From an uncultured Collinsella sp. (GTDB taxonomy: Bacteria; Actinomycetota; Coriobacteriia; Coriobacteriales; Coriobacteriaceae): 29,310 bases of DNA. Below, one piece after another: positions 8,420-17,105 of the stretch. The position numbers were made by a program, and so were the translations under genes. The DNA lies in assembly GCA_900545075.1 (NCBI GenBank), contig UQXT01000011.1, forward strand, positions 1 to 29,310. The letters are read 5' to 3'. Position 1 is the stretch's first letter. The number at the start of each line of letters is the position of its first letter. Under the pieces are notes generated by a model that was not told where the DNA came from, ran no database searches, and saw nothing but the letters and a program-made list of their open reading frames with translations.

Positions 8420-9877
8420 CTAACCGATCCAGCTGGCCGAAAGCGGGCCGCTGACGATAACCATGATGATGAGCACGATGAACACGAACGCCATCGCGCG
8501 GGGAAGCGGGGCTCCCGCAGCAACCTCTTCGCTCGGCTCGCCGGGCAGGCAATAGCCCATCCACTTAAGGAACCAGGCAAAGGTGGCGACGGTCTCGGCG
8601 ACCATGATGCACACGAGCACCAGGATCACGACGTTGCCGGCACCCACAGAGAAGCCACCGGCGATGATCTGGAACTTCGAGAAGAACGTGTTCATGGGCG
8701 GCACGCCGGCAATGGCGAGCGCCGCGACACCAAAGCCCACGCCCGAGATCGGGTACTTCTTTACGATGCCGCGAAGCTTGGGCAGCATACGCGTGCCGAG
8801 CGTAAAGGAGAACGAACCGGCGATCAGGAAGAACAGCGTCTTGGCGAAAGCGTGGTTAAAGATGTGGCACACGGCGCCATCAAAGGCCAGCTGGCTGCCA
8901 AAGACCGAAAGGCCCAGACCAAAGAACACATAGGAGAGCTGGGCGATCGTGGAGAAGGCCAGCAGGCGCTTCATGTCCTTTTGTGGCAGGTACATAAGGA
9001 AACCAAAGAGCATGGTGACCATGGCGTCGATAATGGCGACCCAGCCCACGATCTCGGGGATCTCGCCGGCAGAGACGAGTGCGCGCGCGAACACGCACAC
9101 GCCGACCTTGACCATCGAGGCACCATGCAGGTAGGCCGAAACAGGCGTCGGCGCCTCCATGGCCGAAGGCAGCCACATGTACATGGGGACCTGCGCGGAC
9201 TTGGCCCAAGCGGCAAAGAGCACCAGCAGAAGGACGATGGCCTTGAGCTTGGCGTCGAGGCCGGCGATCGCGGTGATGGCGAAGGTGCCGGTGTGGGCAA
9301 ACACGATAGCAGCGCCCAGATACAGACCGAGCGCACCGATATGCGTGATGATCAGGGCCTTCATGCCGGCCTTCTTGGCCGTAGGCGTCATGTAGTAGCT
9401 AATGAGGCCCCAAGAGCACGCACCCGTGATCTCAAAGAACACGAGCTGGCCCAAAAGGGTCGAGCTGTACACGAGGCCGGCCATGGCGCCAATGAAGGTC
9501 GCGAGGTACGCGTAGAAGCGACGACGCGGTGCGTCGGGATGCTCACGGTTATTCTCGCTCATATAGGGAATCGAATAGATCACGACAAGCAGGCCGATAC
9601 CCACAAAGGCGGGCGCGAGCAGCGTGCTCATGCGATCGAAGGTGAATCCCATGACGAGGGTCTGCCCAAACGAGATCAGGGGGACCTGCGTGTCGGGCAT
9701 GCCGGCGCCGGCGAAATTCGCGGCGAGGGCGATGGTGCAGACCGTCGAGACGGCGGCACCCAAAACGCTGAACCACTTGGCGTACGGACGGGGGAACAGG
9801 GCGACGAGCACCGAGGCCACCATCGGGGCCGCGATAGCGACCAAGCCGAGAAGGGACAGACTGACTGCAAATGACAT
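8420..9877 (-). CDS. hyfD: Hydrogenase-4 membrane subunit HyfD (antiporter-like)
   Basis: HyfD has 485 residues (E. coli HyfD is about 479) and belongs to the NuoL/M/N-Mrp family. Channel residues include Glu149 (FFEITGACSW), Lys226 (AAWAKSAQVPM), His251 and Lys257 in the AYLHGASMVKVGV helix, all in the positions expected for an ion-translocating subunit. The start ATG 9877 follows GGAGAAACA, 15 bases after hyfC. Its presence with HyfE and HyfF identifies the operon as hyf-type rather than hyc-type. Confidence 0.94.
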   Translation of the reverse strand: MSFAVSLSLLGLVAIAAPMVASVLVALFPRPYAKWFSVLGAAVSTVCTIALAANFAGAGMPDTQVPLISFGQTLVMGFTFDRMSTLLAPAFVGIGLLVVIYSIPYMSENNREHPDAPRRRFYAYLATFIGAMAGLVYSSTLLGQLVFFEITGACSWGLISYYMTPTAKKAGMKALIITHIGALGLYLGAAIVFAHTGTFAITAIAGLDAKLKAIVLLLVLFAAWAKSAQVPMYMWLPSAMEAPTPVSAYLHGASMVKVGVCVFARALVSAGEIPEIVGWVAIIDAMVTMLFGFLMYLPQKDMKRLLAFSTIAQLSYVFFGLGLSVFGSQLAFDGAVCHIFNHAFAKTLFFLIAGSFSFTLGTRMLPKLRGIVKKYPISGVGFGVAALAIAGVPPMNTFFSKFQIIAGGFSVGAGNVVILVLVCIMVAETVATFAWFLKWMGYCLPGEPSEEVAAGAPLPRAMAFVFIVLIIMVIVSGPLSASWIG

Positions 9878-9892
9878 TGTTTCTCCCTTCTC

Positions 9893-10819
9893 CTACACGC
9901 CGACGACCACGAAGACAAACGCCAGAACGGCGATGCCCACGACGGCCCAGGTCTGATTGCCAAGCACCTTAAAACGCGAACGCGAGCAGGAGTTCTCGAT
10001 CACGCCGCACACGACAAAGTCAATCAGGCACTTCACTAGGAAGATGACGGCGCCCAGAACAGCGGCGGCGCCCACGGTCGCGGGCTCGCCCCAGGGGACA
10101 AAAATCGCGCAGAACCAGGCGACGACCAGGACCTGCTTCATGGACATGGCGAGCTTGGCCATGGCGAGCGACGGGCCGGAAAGCTCGGCGAGCGGACCCT
10201 CCTGGAGCTCCTGCTCGGCCTCGGCCTGGTCAAACGGCAGCTTGCCGAGCTCCATGTAGCAGGCGATCGCAAAGGCGATGCCGGCGAGGATCACGGCGAC
10301 CGGTGCGTCGATGGCACCCGTCATGATGTGCTGACCCATGGTGGCGATGTCGGTGGAACCGCACACCAGGGCAGCGGCAAACAGCGCCAGCAGCATGGAC
10401 GGCTCGATGAGCACGCTCATGAGCAGCTCGCGGACGCCGCCGATACCGGCGTAGGCGTTGGACGAATCCACACCGCAGAGGGCGAAGAAGAAGCGGGCGA
10501 GCGCCAGGCTGTACATGATGGTGATGGCGTCACCAAAGACCGGGATGGGGCTTTGCGCCGTAAAGAGCGGCAGGCCCATCGCGAGCATAAAGGCGACGGC
10601 GAAGAACAGCGGCGGCATAATGCGCAGCGCAAAGCTCGCGTCCTCGCTCTGGGACTCGGGGCGCGCAAAGAGCTTGGCCAGGTCGCGGTAGTCCTGCATG
10701 ATGCTGGGGCCGCGACGGTTGTGCATCTTGGCGCGAATCACGCGGCCGAGACCGGAGAAGAAAGGCGCGACGGCCATAACGACCACGCCCTGCAGAACGG
10801 CAAGTACGATGTTGTTCAT
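9893..10819 (-). CDS. hyfC: Hydrogenase-4 membrane subunit HyfC (NuoH-like)
   Basis: The 308-residue protein is the NuoH-like subunit that joins the hydrogenase peripheral arm to the membrane arm. It has about eight hydrophobic segments. The NuoH-type cytoplasmic loops are visible: the RAKMHNRRGPSIMQDYRDLAK segment near residues 29-50 and the glutamate-rich ELGKLPFDQAEAEQELQEG segment near residues 190-210. GGAGGGGAG precedes ATG 10819. It lies between hyfB and hyfD, as in E. coli. Confidence 0.94.
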   Translation of the reverse strand: MNNIVLAVLQGVVVMAVAPFFSGLGRVIRAKMHNRRGPSIMQDYRDLAKLFARPESQSEDASFALRIMPPLFFAVAFMLAMGLPLFTAQSPIPVFGDAITIMYSLALARFFFALCGVDSSNAYAGIGGVRELLMSVLIEPSMLLALFAAALVCGSTDIATMGQHIMTGAIDAPVAVILAGIAFAIACYMELGKLPFDQAEAEQELQEGPLAELSGPSLAMAKLAMSMKQVLVVAWFCAIFVPWGEPATVGAAAVLGAVIFLVKCLIDFVVCGVIENSCSRSRFKVLGNQTWAVVGIAVLAFVFVVVGV

Positions 10820-10831
10820 GCTCTCCCCTCC

Positions 10832-12850
10832 TTAACCCATTTGCACGGCGAGCACGAGGAACACCACGAGTGCCGCGACGATGTAGCAGATATAGATGCT
10901 GTAGTTGCCGCCCTCGAGCTTAGTCGCGAGGTCGGCGAGCTTCTCGACACCCTTATGCGGGGCATCGACGAGAACCTTGTCGGGTACGGGCTCCACAGCC
11001 TCGGCCACACCGGTGAGCTTCTGGAAGAAGTGCGCGATGGACCAGCAGACGGCCGTGCAGCGGTCACGCAGCGTGTAGAGCGGCTGCATAAACCAGGACA
11101 CCTCGGAGGCAAAGGTCGTGGCCACGACGGGCATATGCTCGTTGGGAGCATAGCCGCATGCCCACGGCTGGGACTTCTGCACCTTGCCGACGGTCTTGAG
11201 CTTGCGATAACCGCAGGCAAGGCCGACGAGCACCACGAGCGCAATGGCGATCGCGGGCGTGGAGGTGGCAGCGCCTGAGTACTGGTTCATGAGCTCCATG
11301 CCCTCGGCGGCAAACACGCCACCGTACGGATGCAGCACGGACGCGGCGACATCGACCAGCACGGGCGCGATCACGGGAGCGCCAATGCCCAGCACGACGC
11401 AGATGGCCGCGAGCAGGCCCTGCGCAAACACCATGGGGGCGGGAACCTCCTTGGCATTGGCCGCGGCCTCGGAGCGAGGCGCGGAGGCAAAGGAGACGCC
11501 ATAGGCCTTGACAAAGCACGTGACAGCCAGCGCGCCGGTAATGGCAAGTGCGACGGCAGCGAACACGGCCACGATCATGACGGCCTTGTCGCCCTGCATG
11601 GCGGCGTTGAACAGCGACTGGTAGGTAAACCACTCGGACACAAAGCCGTTGAAGGGCGGGATGGCCGAGATGGCCAGCGCACCAATAAGGAAGCAGATGG
11701 CCGTTGCCGGCATACGACGGAACAGGCCGCCCATCTTCTCCATATTGCGCGTACCCGTGGAGTACAGCAGCGCACCGGCGCCCAAGAACAGCTCGCCCTT
11801 AAACATCGCGTGGTTAAACGTGTGGTAGAGGGCGGCCATCAGAGCCAGGACGGCGATGCCGACAGAGTTGAGCGCCATTGCGGCCATGGAAGCGCCGACG
11901 CCGAGCAGAATGATGCCGATGTTCTCGACGGAGTGATAGGCAAGCAGGCGCTTGATGTCGTGCTCGTGGAGGGCGTAGACGACACCCAGGACCGACGAGA
12001 TGGATCCGAAGACCAGGACCATGAGGCCCCACCAGAGCTGGACGCCCGAACCCGCGAGCAGGTCGAGACCGACCTTGAGGATTCCCAGGATGCCGATCTT
12101 GATCATGCCGCCGGACATGAGGGCGGACACGTTGGACGGCGCCTCGGGGTGCGCCTGGGGCAGCCAGGAGTGCAGCGGAATGATACCGGCCTTCGCGCCA
12201 AATCCGAAGAACGCGAGGACGAAGCACGCGGAGGAGACGGCGGGTCCAAAGTCATGCGTACGGAAATCACTGAAGCTGAAGGAACCGCCCACGCCGTTGG
12301 TCATGAGCAGGAAGCTCGCCATGATGAGAACGAAGCCCACGTGCGCGATGACGAAGTAGAGCCAACCGCCCCTAATGGAGTTCTTGTTCTCCTCGATAAC
12401 GACAAGGAAGTAGCTCGTAAGGGACATGAGCTCAAAGGCGACCAGGAACCAGAACACGTTGTCGGCGGTGATGACGAGCATCATCGAGGCGACGAAGGTG
12501 TTCATAAAGAAGCCGGCGCGCCCGACCTTGCCCGGGTACTCGTCGAAGTAGGACAGACCGTAGATGAAGCCCGCAAAGGCGAGAATCGAGATGAGGACCA
12601 CGATCAGGCCCGCAAGGCCGTTGAGCAAGAGCTCGAGACGGGCGAACGGGAAGAAGAAGACCGTGTTGAGGGACGAAACGTCGCCAAGCACGGCCTCGAG
12701 GCCCGCGATGAACGACAGCACGGCCGCGACGGCGCCGATAAGGCAGCAGGCGGTCTTGGCGGCGTTATCGGCCTTGATCAGCAGAACCGAGGCGAGCGCA
12801 CCGATGCACGAGACGGCAAGCGATGCGATAAACAGCGTCATGCTATCCAT
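10832..12850 (-). CDS. hyfB: Hydrogenase-4 membrane subunit HyfB (antiporter-like)
   Basis: HyfB has 672 residues, the length of E. coli HyfB, and is the largest antiporter-like subunit. Channel residues visible are Glu140 (FLVAFELMSLTSY), Lys220 (FGAKAGIIPLHSWLPQAH), His227 and Lys251. A long C-terminal section of about 150 residues with a final membrane helix matches the amphipathic/lateral-helix region of NuoL-like proteins. ATG 12850 overlaps the last eight bases of hyfA and is served by GGGAGCG; a second ATG three codons in is a possible alternative. Confidence 0.94.
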   Translation of the reverse strand: MDSMTLFIASLAVSCIGALASVLLIKADNAAKTACCLIGAVAAVLSFIAGLEAVLGDVSSLNTVFFFPFARLELLLNGLAGLIVVLISILAFAGFIYGLSYFDEYPGKVGRAGFFMNTFVASMMLVITADNVFWFLVAFELMSLTSYFLVVIEENKNSIRGGWLYFVIAHVGFVLIMASFLLMTNGVGGSFSFSDFRTHDFGPAVSSACFVLAFFGFGAKAGIIPLHSWLPQAHPEAPSNVSALMSGGMIKIGILGILKVGLDLLAGSGVQLWWGLMVLVFGSISSVLGVVYALHEHDIKRLLAYHSVENIGIILLGVGASMAAMALNSVGIAVLALMAALYHTFNHAMFKGELFLGAGALLYSTGTRNMEKMGGLFRRMPATAICFLIGALAISAIPPFNGFVSEWFTYQSLFNAAMQGDKAVMIVAVFAAVALAITGALAVTCFVKAYGVSFASAPRSEAAANAKEVPAPMVFAQGLLAAICVVLGIGAPVIAPVLVDVAASVLHPYGGVFAAEGMELMNQYSGAATSTPAIAIALVVLVGLACGYRKLKTVGKVQKSQPWACGYAPNEHMPVVATTFASEVSWFMQPLYTLRDRCTAVCWSIAHFFQKLTGVAEAVEPVPDKVLVDAPHKGVEKLADLATKLEGGNYSIYICYIVAALVVFLVLAVQMG

Positions 12851-13460
12851 TGTTTACGCTCCCTTCTGCTTTCTCGGAGAGGCCCTGGGCCACAGCGGTA
12901 ACGTCGACGGACGGACCGTTTTCGATCGAGCGCAGGCGCTTGGCCTCGTCGAGCTCGCGATCGGCCGCGCCGCCCATGACGGTCAGCGCCTTGGTGGGGC
13001 ACGCCGCCACACAATGCGGGCCGTCCGGATCGAAGGCGCACAGGTCGCACTTGACTGCGCAGGTGTACTGGCCGGGAGCCCACGTAAGCAGGCTGCTCAG
13101 GGACTTAGGATACGAAGGCGTCGGGTCGCACATGCCTGCGACACCGGCGATAGACGTGCCATCGGGATGGATGGCTCCGAAGGGGCACGCGATGGCGCAC
13201 AGTCTGCACCCGATGCACTCCTGCTCCTTGACGTGGATGCGATCGCCATCGTGCTCGATGGCATTCACCGGGCAAACCTCGGCGCAGGGGGCACCCTCGC
13301 AATGGTGGCAGGCAAGGGCGGCCGAAATACCGCCGGTCTTCACGAGCGCCAGGCGCGGCGTATCCTGAAGACCCTGCATCCGGTGGGCGTCGGCACAGGC
13401 GGACTGGCATGTTCCGCAGCCGATGCACCTCTCCGGGTTGATGTCGATGAAGCGGTTCAT
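12843..13460 (-). CDS. hyfA: Hydrogenase-4 electron-transfer ferredoxin HyfA
   Basis: The 205-residue protein carries four [4Fe-4S] motifs: CIGCGTCQSAC at the start, CHHCEGAPCAEVCP, CIGCRLCAIACP, and CDLC followed by CVAACP. This is the HydN/HycB/HyfA family, which moves electrons from formate dehydrogenase to the hydrogenase. ATG 13460 is preferred over a GTG six bases upstream because AGGAAG lies five bases before the ATG and would overlap the GTG. The C-terminal 45 residues are non-cluster sequence. The hyfB start overlaps its end by eight bases. A 78-base gap containing a large hairpin separates it from fdhF. Confidence 0.93.
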   Translation of the reverse strand: MNRFIDINPERCIGCGTCQSACADAHRMQGLQDTPRLALVKTGGISAALACHHCEGAPCAEVCPVNAIEHDGDRIHVKEQECIGCRLCAIACPFGAIHPDGTSIAGVAGMCDPTPSYPKSLSSLLTWAPGQYTCAVKCDLCAFDPDGPHCVAACPTKALTVMGGAADRELDEAKRLRSIENGPSVDVTAVAQGLSEKAEGSVNNG

Positions 13461-13482
13461 CCCCACTTCCTTTCAAAATAAC

Positions 13483-13517
13483 GGGCCGGGCTCCCGAACG
13501 TACGGGACGCCCGGCCC
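13483..13517 (-). promoter_or_regulatory. Large hairpin between fdhF and hyfA
   Basis: A 14-bp stem (GGGCCGGGC plus TCCCG pairing with CGGGA plus GCCCGGCCC, one bulged base) closes a 6-base loop. On the minus strand it is followed by GTTATTTTG, a poor U tract, so it looks like a leaky terminator or an mRNA-stabilising or processing hairpin rather than a full stop. It sits between the formate dehydrogenase gene and the hydrogenase genes, where it could set their ratio. Confidence 0.7.
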
Positions 13518-13538
13518 AAAAAGCCAACGAGAACGGGA

Positions 13539-15761
13539 CTACACGATTTGATTCACGTGCGTCTCGTCGTCGAACTTGGCGGCGCCGGGCTCAACGTCCT
13601 GGGGAGCGGCGGCGTCGACCAGAGCCTGCTTGAGCTCGGTGTACTGACGCTCGACCTCGCCCTCTGCCCAAACCTGGTCGGCAATGGCGTCGACCTGGCA
13701 GGCGGAGAACTTGTCCTCGGGCGTATGCGAGACCGGGTCGACCTTGTGAATGGTCAGCTCGTTGCACTTGCCGATCCACCACTGGTAGGTCATGTAGACC
13801 GTGCCCTTGTTGATGCGATCGCTCACGTCGGCGCGGCTGTATACCTGGCCGCGGCGGCTGTGAATCGAGACGATGTCGCCATTCTTGATGCCGCGCGCCT
13901 GGGCGTCCGCGGGATTCATACGGACAAAGCCGGGCTCGTCGGCGAGCAGCGCCAGCGTCTTGCAGTTGCCGGTCATCGAGCGGCAGCTGTAGTGGCCGAC
14001 CTCGCGGACGGTGCACAGGATGAGCGGGTACTCATCGTCGGGAAGCTCGGAGGGCGCCTCCCAGTCGTGCGCCATCAGGTTGGCACGACCGTCCTTGGTA
14101 GTGAACTTGCCGCCCGCGAACATGTCGGGGGTGCCATGGTCGTTCACATCGGTGCTCTTGACGGGCCACTGGGCGTAACCGCCCTCGGGAGCCATCTTCT
14201 CGTAGGTCGCGCCCACAAAGTTGGGGCACAGGCTAATGCACTCGTTCCAGATCTGCTCGGTGTTGTCGTAGTGCATGGGATAGCCCATGCGCGTGGACAG
14301 GTCCGCGAAGATCTCCCAGTCGTGACGGCACTCGCCCTTGGGAGGAACGGCCGCGTCAAAGTGCTGGAAGCTACGGTCGGATGCGGTAAAGACACCCTCG
14401 TGCTCGCCCCAAGAGGTGGCAGGCAGGATGACGTCGGCGAGCATGGTCGTCTGCGTCATAAAGATGTCCTGGCAAATGAACAGATCCAGCTCGGAGAGCG
14501 TCTTGCGCATACCGGCCGAATCGGGCTCGGTCTGCACCGGGTCCTCGCCGTAGTTGTAGAAGCAGTGCACCTTGCCCTCGTCGACCAGGTGGCCCAGGTC
14601 GGTGAGCTTGTAGCCCTCCTCGAGCGGGAGCTTTTCCTCGGGCACGCCCCAAGCCTTGGCAAACTTGGCGCGCACTGCCGGGTCGGTGACCTTCTGGTAG
14701 CCAGGGTACAGGTTGGGCAGCATGCCCATATCGCAGGAGCCCTGGACGTTGTTCTGACCACGCACGGGCGCGAGGCCGGAATTGGGTTTGCCGATCTGGC
14801 CGGCAACGCAGGCGATGGAGGCGATGGTGTGCACCGTCTTCAGGTTCTGCTTCTGCTGACATACGCCCATGCCCCAGCCAATGATGGCGGAAGGCTTCGC
14901 CGTGGCGTACATCTCGGCAGCTTGGTGGATCAACGCGGGCTCGACACCCGTGATGTCCTGTACGGATTCGGGAGTGTAGTTCTTGATGGTCTCCCACCAC
15001 TCGTCAAAGCCGTTCGTGTGCTCGGCGACGAATTCCTTGTCGTAGAGGCCATCGTTGACCAAGCAGTTGGCAAAGGCGTTGAGGAACGCGACGTTGCAAC
15101 CGTTCTTGATCGGAAGGTAGAGATCGGCGATACGCGCGGTTTCGATATGGCGCGGGTCGGCGACGATGATCTTGCAACCCTTTTCTTTGGCTCGCACGAT
15201 ACGCCTTGCGACGATGGGGTGCGAATCGGCAGGGTTATAGCCGAAGAGGAAAATGCAGCCCGCATCCTCCATACCGGGGATGGAGCATGACATGCAACCT
15301 GAACCAACCGTGTCCATCAGACCGAGGACAGTAGGGCCGTGTCAAGTACGGGCGCAGTTGTCTACGCTGTGGGTGCCGATGCACGCACGCGTAAACTTCT
15401 GCATGACGTAGTTCGCCTCATTGCCGCCGCCTCGCGAAGAGCCGGTGGTCATGACAGCGTTAGGACCATATTCGTCAATTATGGCCTGCATCTTAGATGC
15501 GGTGAAATCCAGTGCCTCGTCCCAGCTTACGCGCTCAAGATCCGCGCCCTTAGTGCGGCGGATCATCGGGTGCAGTACGCGAGGAGTCAAGATCTTGGTG
15601 TCGTTGATGAAGTCGTAGCCGCTCATGCCCTTAAGGCACAGCTCGCCCTGATTGGTGATGCCGTTGAGCGGTTCGGTACCCACGACCTGGCCGTTTTGGA
15701 CCAGGAGGTTAAACTGGCAACCGGCGCCGCAATACGGGCAGATCACTTTATGCTTCTCCAT
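13539..15761 (-). CDS. fdhF: Formate dehydrogenase H, selenocysteine-containing
   Basis: Read through the in-frame TGA at 15342-15344, the gene encodes 740 residues. Without readthrough it appears as two same-frame pieces. It is the molybdenum bis-MGD enzyme that oxidises formate to CO2. Residue numbering coincides with E. coli FdhF: [4Fe-4S] ligands Cys8, Cys11, Cys15, Cys42, then Lys44, and Sec140 followed by His141 (CARTUHGPTV). Long identities continue, for example in FGYNPADSHPIVA, PVRGQNNVQG, TSWGEHEGVF and VREVGHYSCRSMTGNC. ATG 15761 has a strong site, GGAAGGAGGG. The gene lies between a HydN-type ferredoxin and hyfA, so its electrons are predicted to go to the hydrogenase. Expression requires SelA, SelB, SelC and SelD; only selD is in this window. 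Confidence 0.97.
15312..15344 (-). promoter_or_regulatory. Selenocysteine codon and SECIS hairpin of fdhF
   Basis: The UGA (15344-15342) is followed after 12 bases by a stem GUCC-UC / GA-U-GGAC closing a GGUCU loop, with one bulged U in the 3' strand. This has the GGUC apical loop and bulged U known to be bound by SelB in the E. coli fdhF SECIS element, at nearly the same distance from the UGA. Confidence 0.9.
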
Positions 15762-15835
15762 GACACCCTCCTTCCTTTCTCTGCTACCGAATACTCGGTA
15801 CTTATTTGACAATCATTGGGCCTGTCGCCCGACGC

Positions 15836-16354
15836 TTACGCCTCGTTTTCGATGGTGGCGCGGGCACGCTCGGCAGTCAGTTCTGCCAGACGCTCCTCGT
15901 CTACCAGGGTGAGGCCCTTGGTCGGGCACGCCTCGGCACACGCCGGACCGCCGGGACGGTCCACGCACAGGTCGCACTTGAGCACGAAGCTCTTAGTCTG
16001 CGAACCCACGCGCACGTCGCCCATCAAGACGGGGACCTGCGTGGTCGCCACGCTCACGGCGCCAAAGGGGCATGCCATGACGCAGCTCTTGCAGCCGATG
16101 CAGTTGTCCTCGTTGACGCCGATGCGATGGTTCTTTGGATCAAAGAACAAGGCGCCCGTGGGACAAGCCTTGGCGCACGGAGCGTCCTCGCAGTGGTGGC
16201 ATGCCACCGGTGCGGAGATCTCGTAGGTGCGCGTTACGCGCAAGCGAGGTGCGGCGATGTTGCCGGGAATATCGTGCGCCTCGATGCACGCCGCCATACA
16301 GGTTTGGCACCCAATGCAGCGTGAAGAATCAGCCACGACTCGTTTATTGCCCAT
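15836..16354 (-). CDS. hydN: Ferredoxin-like electron carrier (HydN/HycB type)
   Basis: The 172-residue protein has four [4Fe-4S] motifs: CIGCQTCMAAC, CHHCEDAPCAKACP, CIGCKSCVMACP, and CDLCVDRPGGPACAEACP. It belongs to the HydN/HycB/HyfA family, like HyfA in the same operon, and is the natural partner of FdhF encoded next. ATG 16354 follows GGAGGG; an upstream in-frame start lacks a site and would add 25 unrelated residues. It is the first gene of the formate hydrogenlyase unit. Whether it forms part of the complex (HycB role) or aids FdhF maturation (HydN role) cannot be decided from sequence. Confidence 0.9.
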   Translation of the reverse strand: MGNKRVVADSSRCIGCQTCMAACIEAHDIPGNIAAPRLRVTRTYEISAPVACHHCEDAPCAKACPTGALFFDPKNHRIGVNEDNCIGCKSCVMACPFGAVSVATTQVPVLMGDVRVGSQTKSFVLKCDLCVDRPGGPACAEACPTKGLTLVDEERLAELTAERARATIENEA

Positions 16355-16532
16355 GTTGTTCACTCCCTCCTGAATCCCATGCCGGAGAGACCCTGCCGAC
16401 GTTGCCCCGGACCGCCCGTGGTCCGGCATCGGCGTATCGAGCGCATGCGGCGAAACAGGCGCTTCGATAGAGTTCCTCCAACGATATACAGGTTAAATAT
16501 ACGCAGTTGCAGGTGGCAAACTTGAGCATAGG

Positions 16533-16558
16533 CCCTGCAATACGGGTGTATTGCAGGG
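16533..16558. repeat. 11-bp-arm palindrome upstream of the formate hydrogenlyase operon
   Basis: CCCTGCAATAC and GTATTGCAGGG are perfect inverted arms around a GGGT loop. It lies about 180 bases upstream of the hydN start and upstream of the plus-strand promoter. On the plus strand it is followed by GTTTT, too short for a confident terminator. It may be an operator for a dimeric regulator or a weak terminator. Confidence 0.55.
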
Positions 16559-16687
16559 GTTTTGGCAGGTTGGAATTATTCTCTAGAAGCTATAAAGGTG
16601 AGTGTATTACATGCGTACGCCTCAGAGATTTTTACGCGCTCTCGTTTTGGATGTACTACGCTTGTATTCGTGTTTATGGTTATCAAC

Positions 16688-16715
16688 TTGAGTGAAATAA
16701 AGTAATCGTTATAAG
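16688..16715 (+). promoter_or_regulatory. Putative promoter of the toxin-antitoxin pair
   Basis: TTGAGT and TATAAG are separated by 16 bases, a good vegetative promoter fit, about 65 bases upstream of the antitoxin ATG. A second TTGACC hexamer at about 16743 has no good -10. Confidence 0.5.
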
Positions 16716-16781
16716 ATGCTCAAGTATCGGCACATGCCGCATTTGACCGACTATATTGCACGCTCATTAAGGGGGCCAGTG

Positions 16782-17105
16782 ATGTCATCGACTCAAAAAA
16801 GAGCCATCCTGCAGGTGCGCATTCGCGAAGAGGACAAACAGCATGCCGAGCGCCTCTACGACGCCATGGGCACATCGCTCGCCGAGGCTGTCCGTCTATT
16901 TGTCGCGCAGAGCATTTTGATGCGCAAGCTCCCCTTTCAGCCGGTCGCCGTGCGTTCCAAGGACGGCACGGCCGCCTATGGATCGCTCAAAGCATATGGG
17001 GACCCCAATCGCCGCTCCGAGGAGCGCAATGCCTGGATTGAGTACCTTGCTACAGAATGCGACGATTCGATTTTGGGTCCCGAGGAAGTAGATATCCATG
17101 AGTAG
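16782..17105 (+). CDS. RelB/DinJ-like antitoxin
   Basis: The protein has 107 residues from ATG 16782, which has AGGGGG nine bases upstream; a start 66 bases further out is possible but has no site. The first ~50 residues (KRAILQVRIREEDKQHAERL through SLAEAVRLFVAQS) match the ribbon-helix-helix of RelB/DinJ antitoxins, a DNA-binding dimerisation domain that usually represses its own promoter. The C-terminal half, including a RRSEERNAW segment and an acidic end, would be the part that binds and blocks the toxin. Its last eight bases overlap the start of the next gene, as in many toxin-antitoxin pairs. Pairing of this antitoxin family with a PIN toxin is less usual than with RelE/YafQ. Confidence 0.8.
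   Translation: MSSTQKRAILQVRIREEDKQHAERLYDAMGTSLAEAVRLFVAQSILMRKLPFQPVAVRSKDGTAAYGSLKAYGDPNRRSEERNAWIEYLATECDDSILGPEEVDIHE

Larger units (their letters stand above)
16355..16781. other. Divergent intergenic region, no gene seen
   Basis: This 427-base, locally AT-richer stretch separates the minus-strand formate hydrogenlyase operon from the plus-strand toxin-antitoxin genes. It must hold the promoters of both. It contains the palindrome and plus-strand promoter listed separately. I could not place a convincing minus-strand -35/-10 pair; a TATATT hexamer at 16496-16501 is the best -10 candidate but has no good -35. No sigma-54 type site was recognised. Short reading frames here have neither good initiation sites nor recognisable products. 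Confidence 0.6.

Noticed and set aside
4213..8454. A 1413-codon open frame on the plus strand
   Set aside because: It lies antisense to hyfG, hyfF and hyfE, is rich in His, Arg, Gly and Asp as expected from the complement of GC-rich codons, and has no recognisable domain.
13539..15812. fdhF as two broken pieces (pseudogene or frameshift)
   Set aside because: The break is an in-frame TGA at exactly codon 140, the selenocysteine position of FdhF, followed by a SECIS-type hairpin.
16501..16545. Sigma-54 promoter for fdhF as in E. coli
   Set aside because: A TGGCA-like stretch occurs on the plus strand but without a correctly spaced TTGC, and it points away from fdhF.
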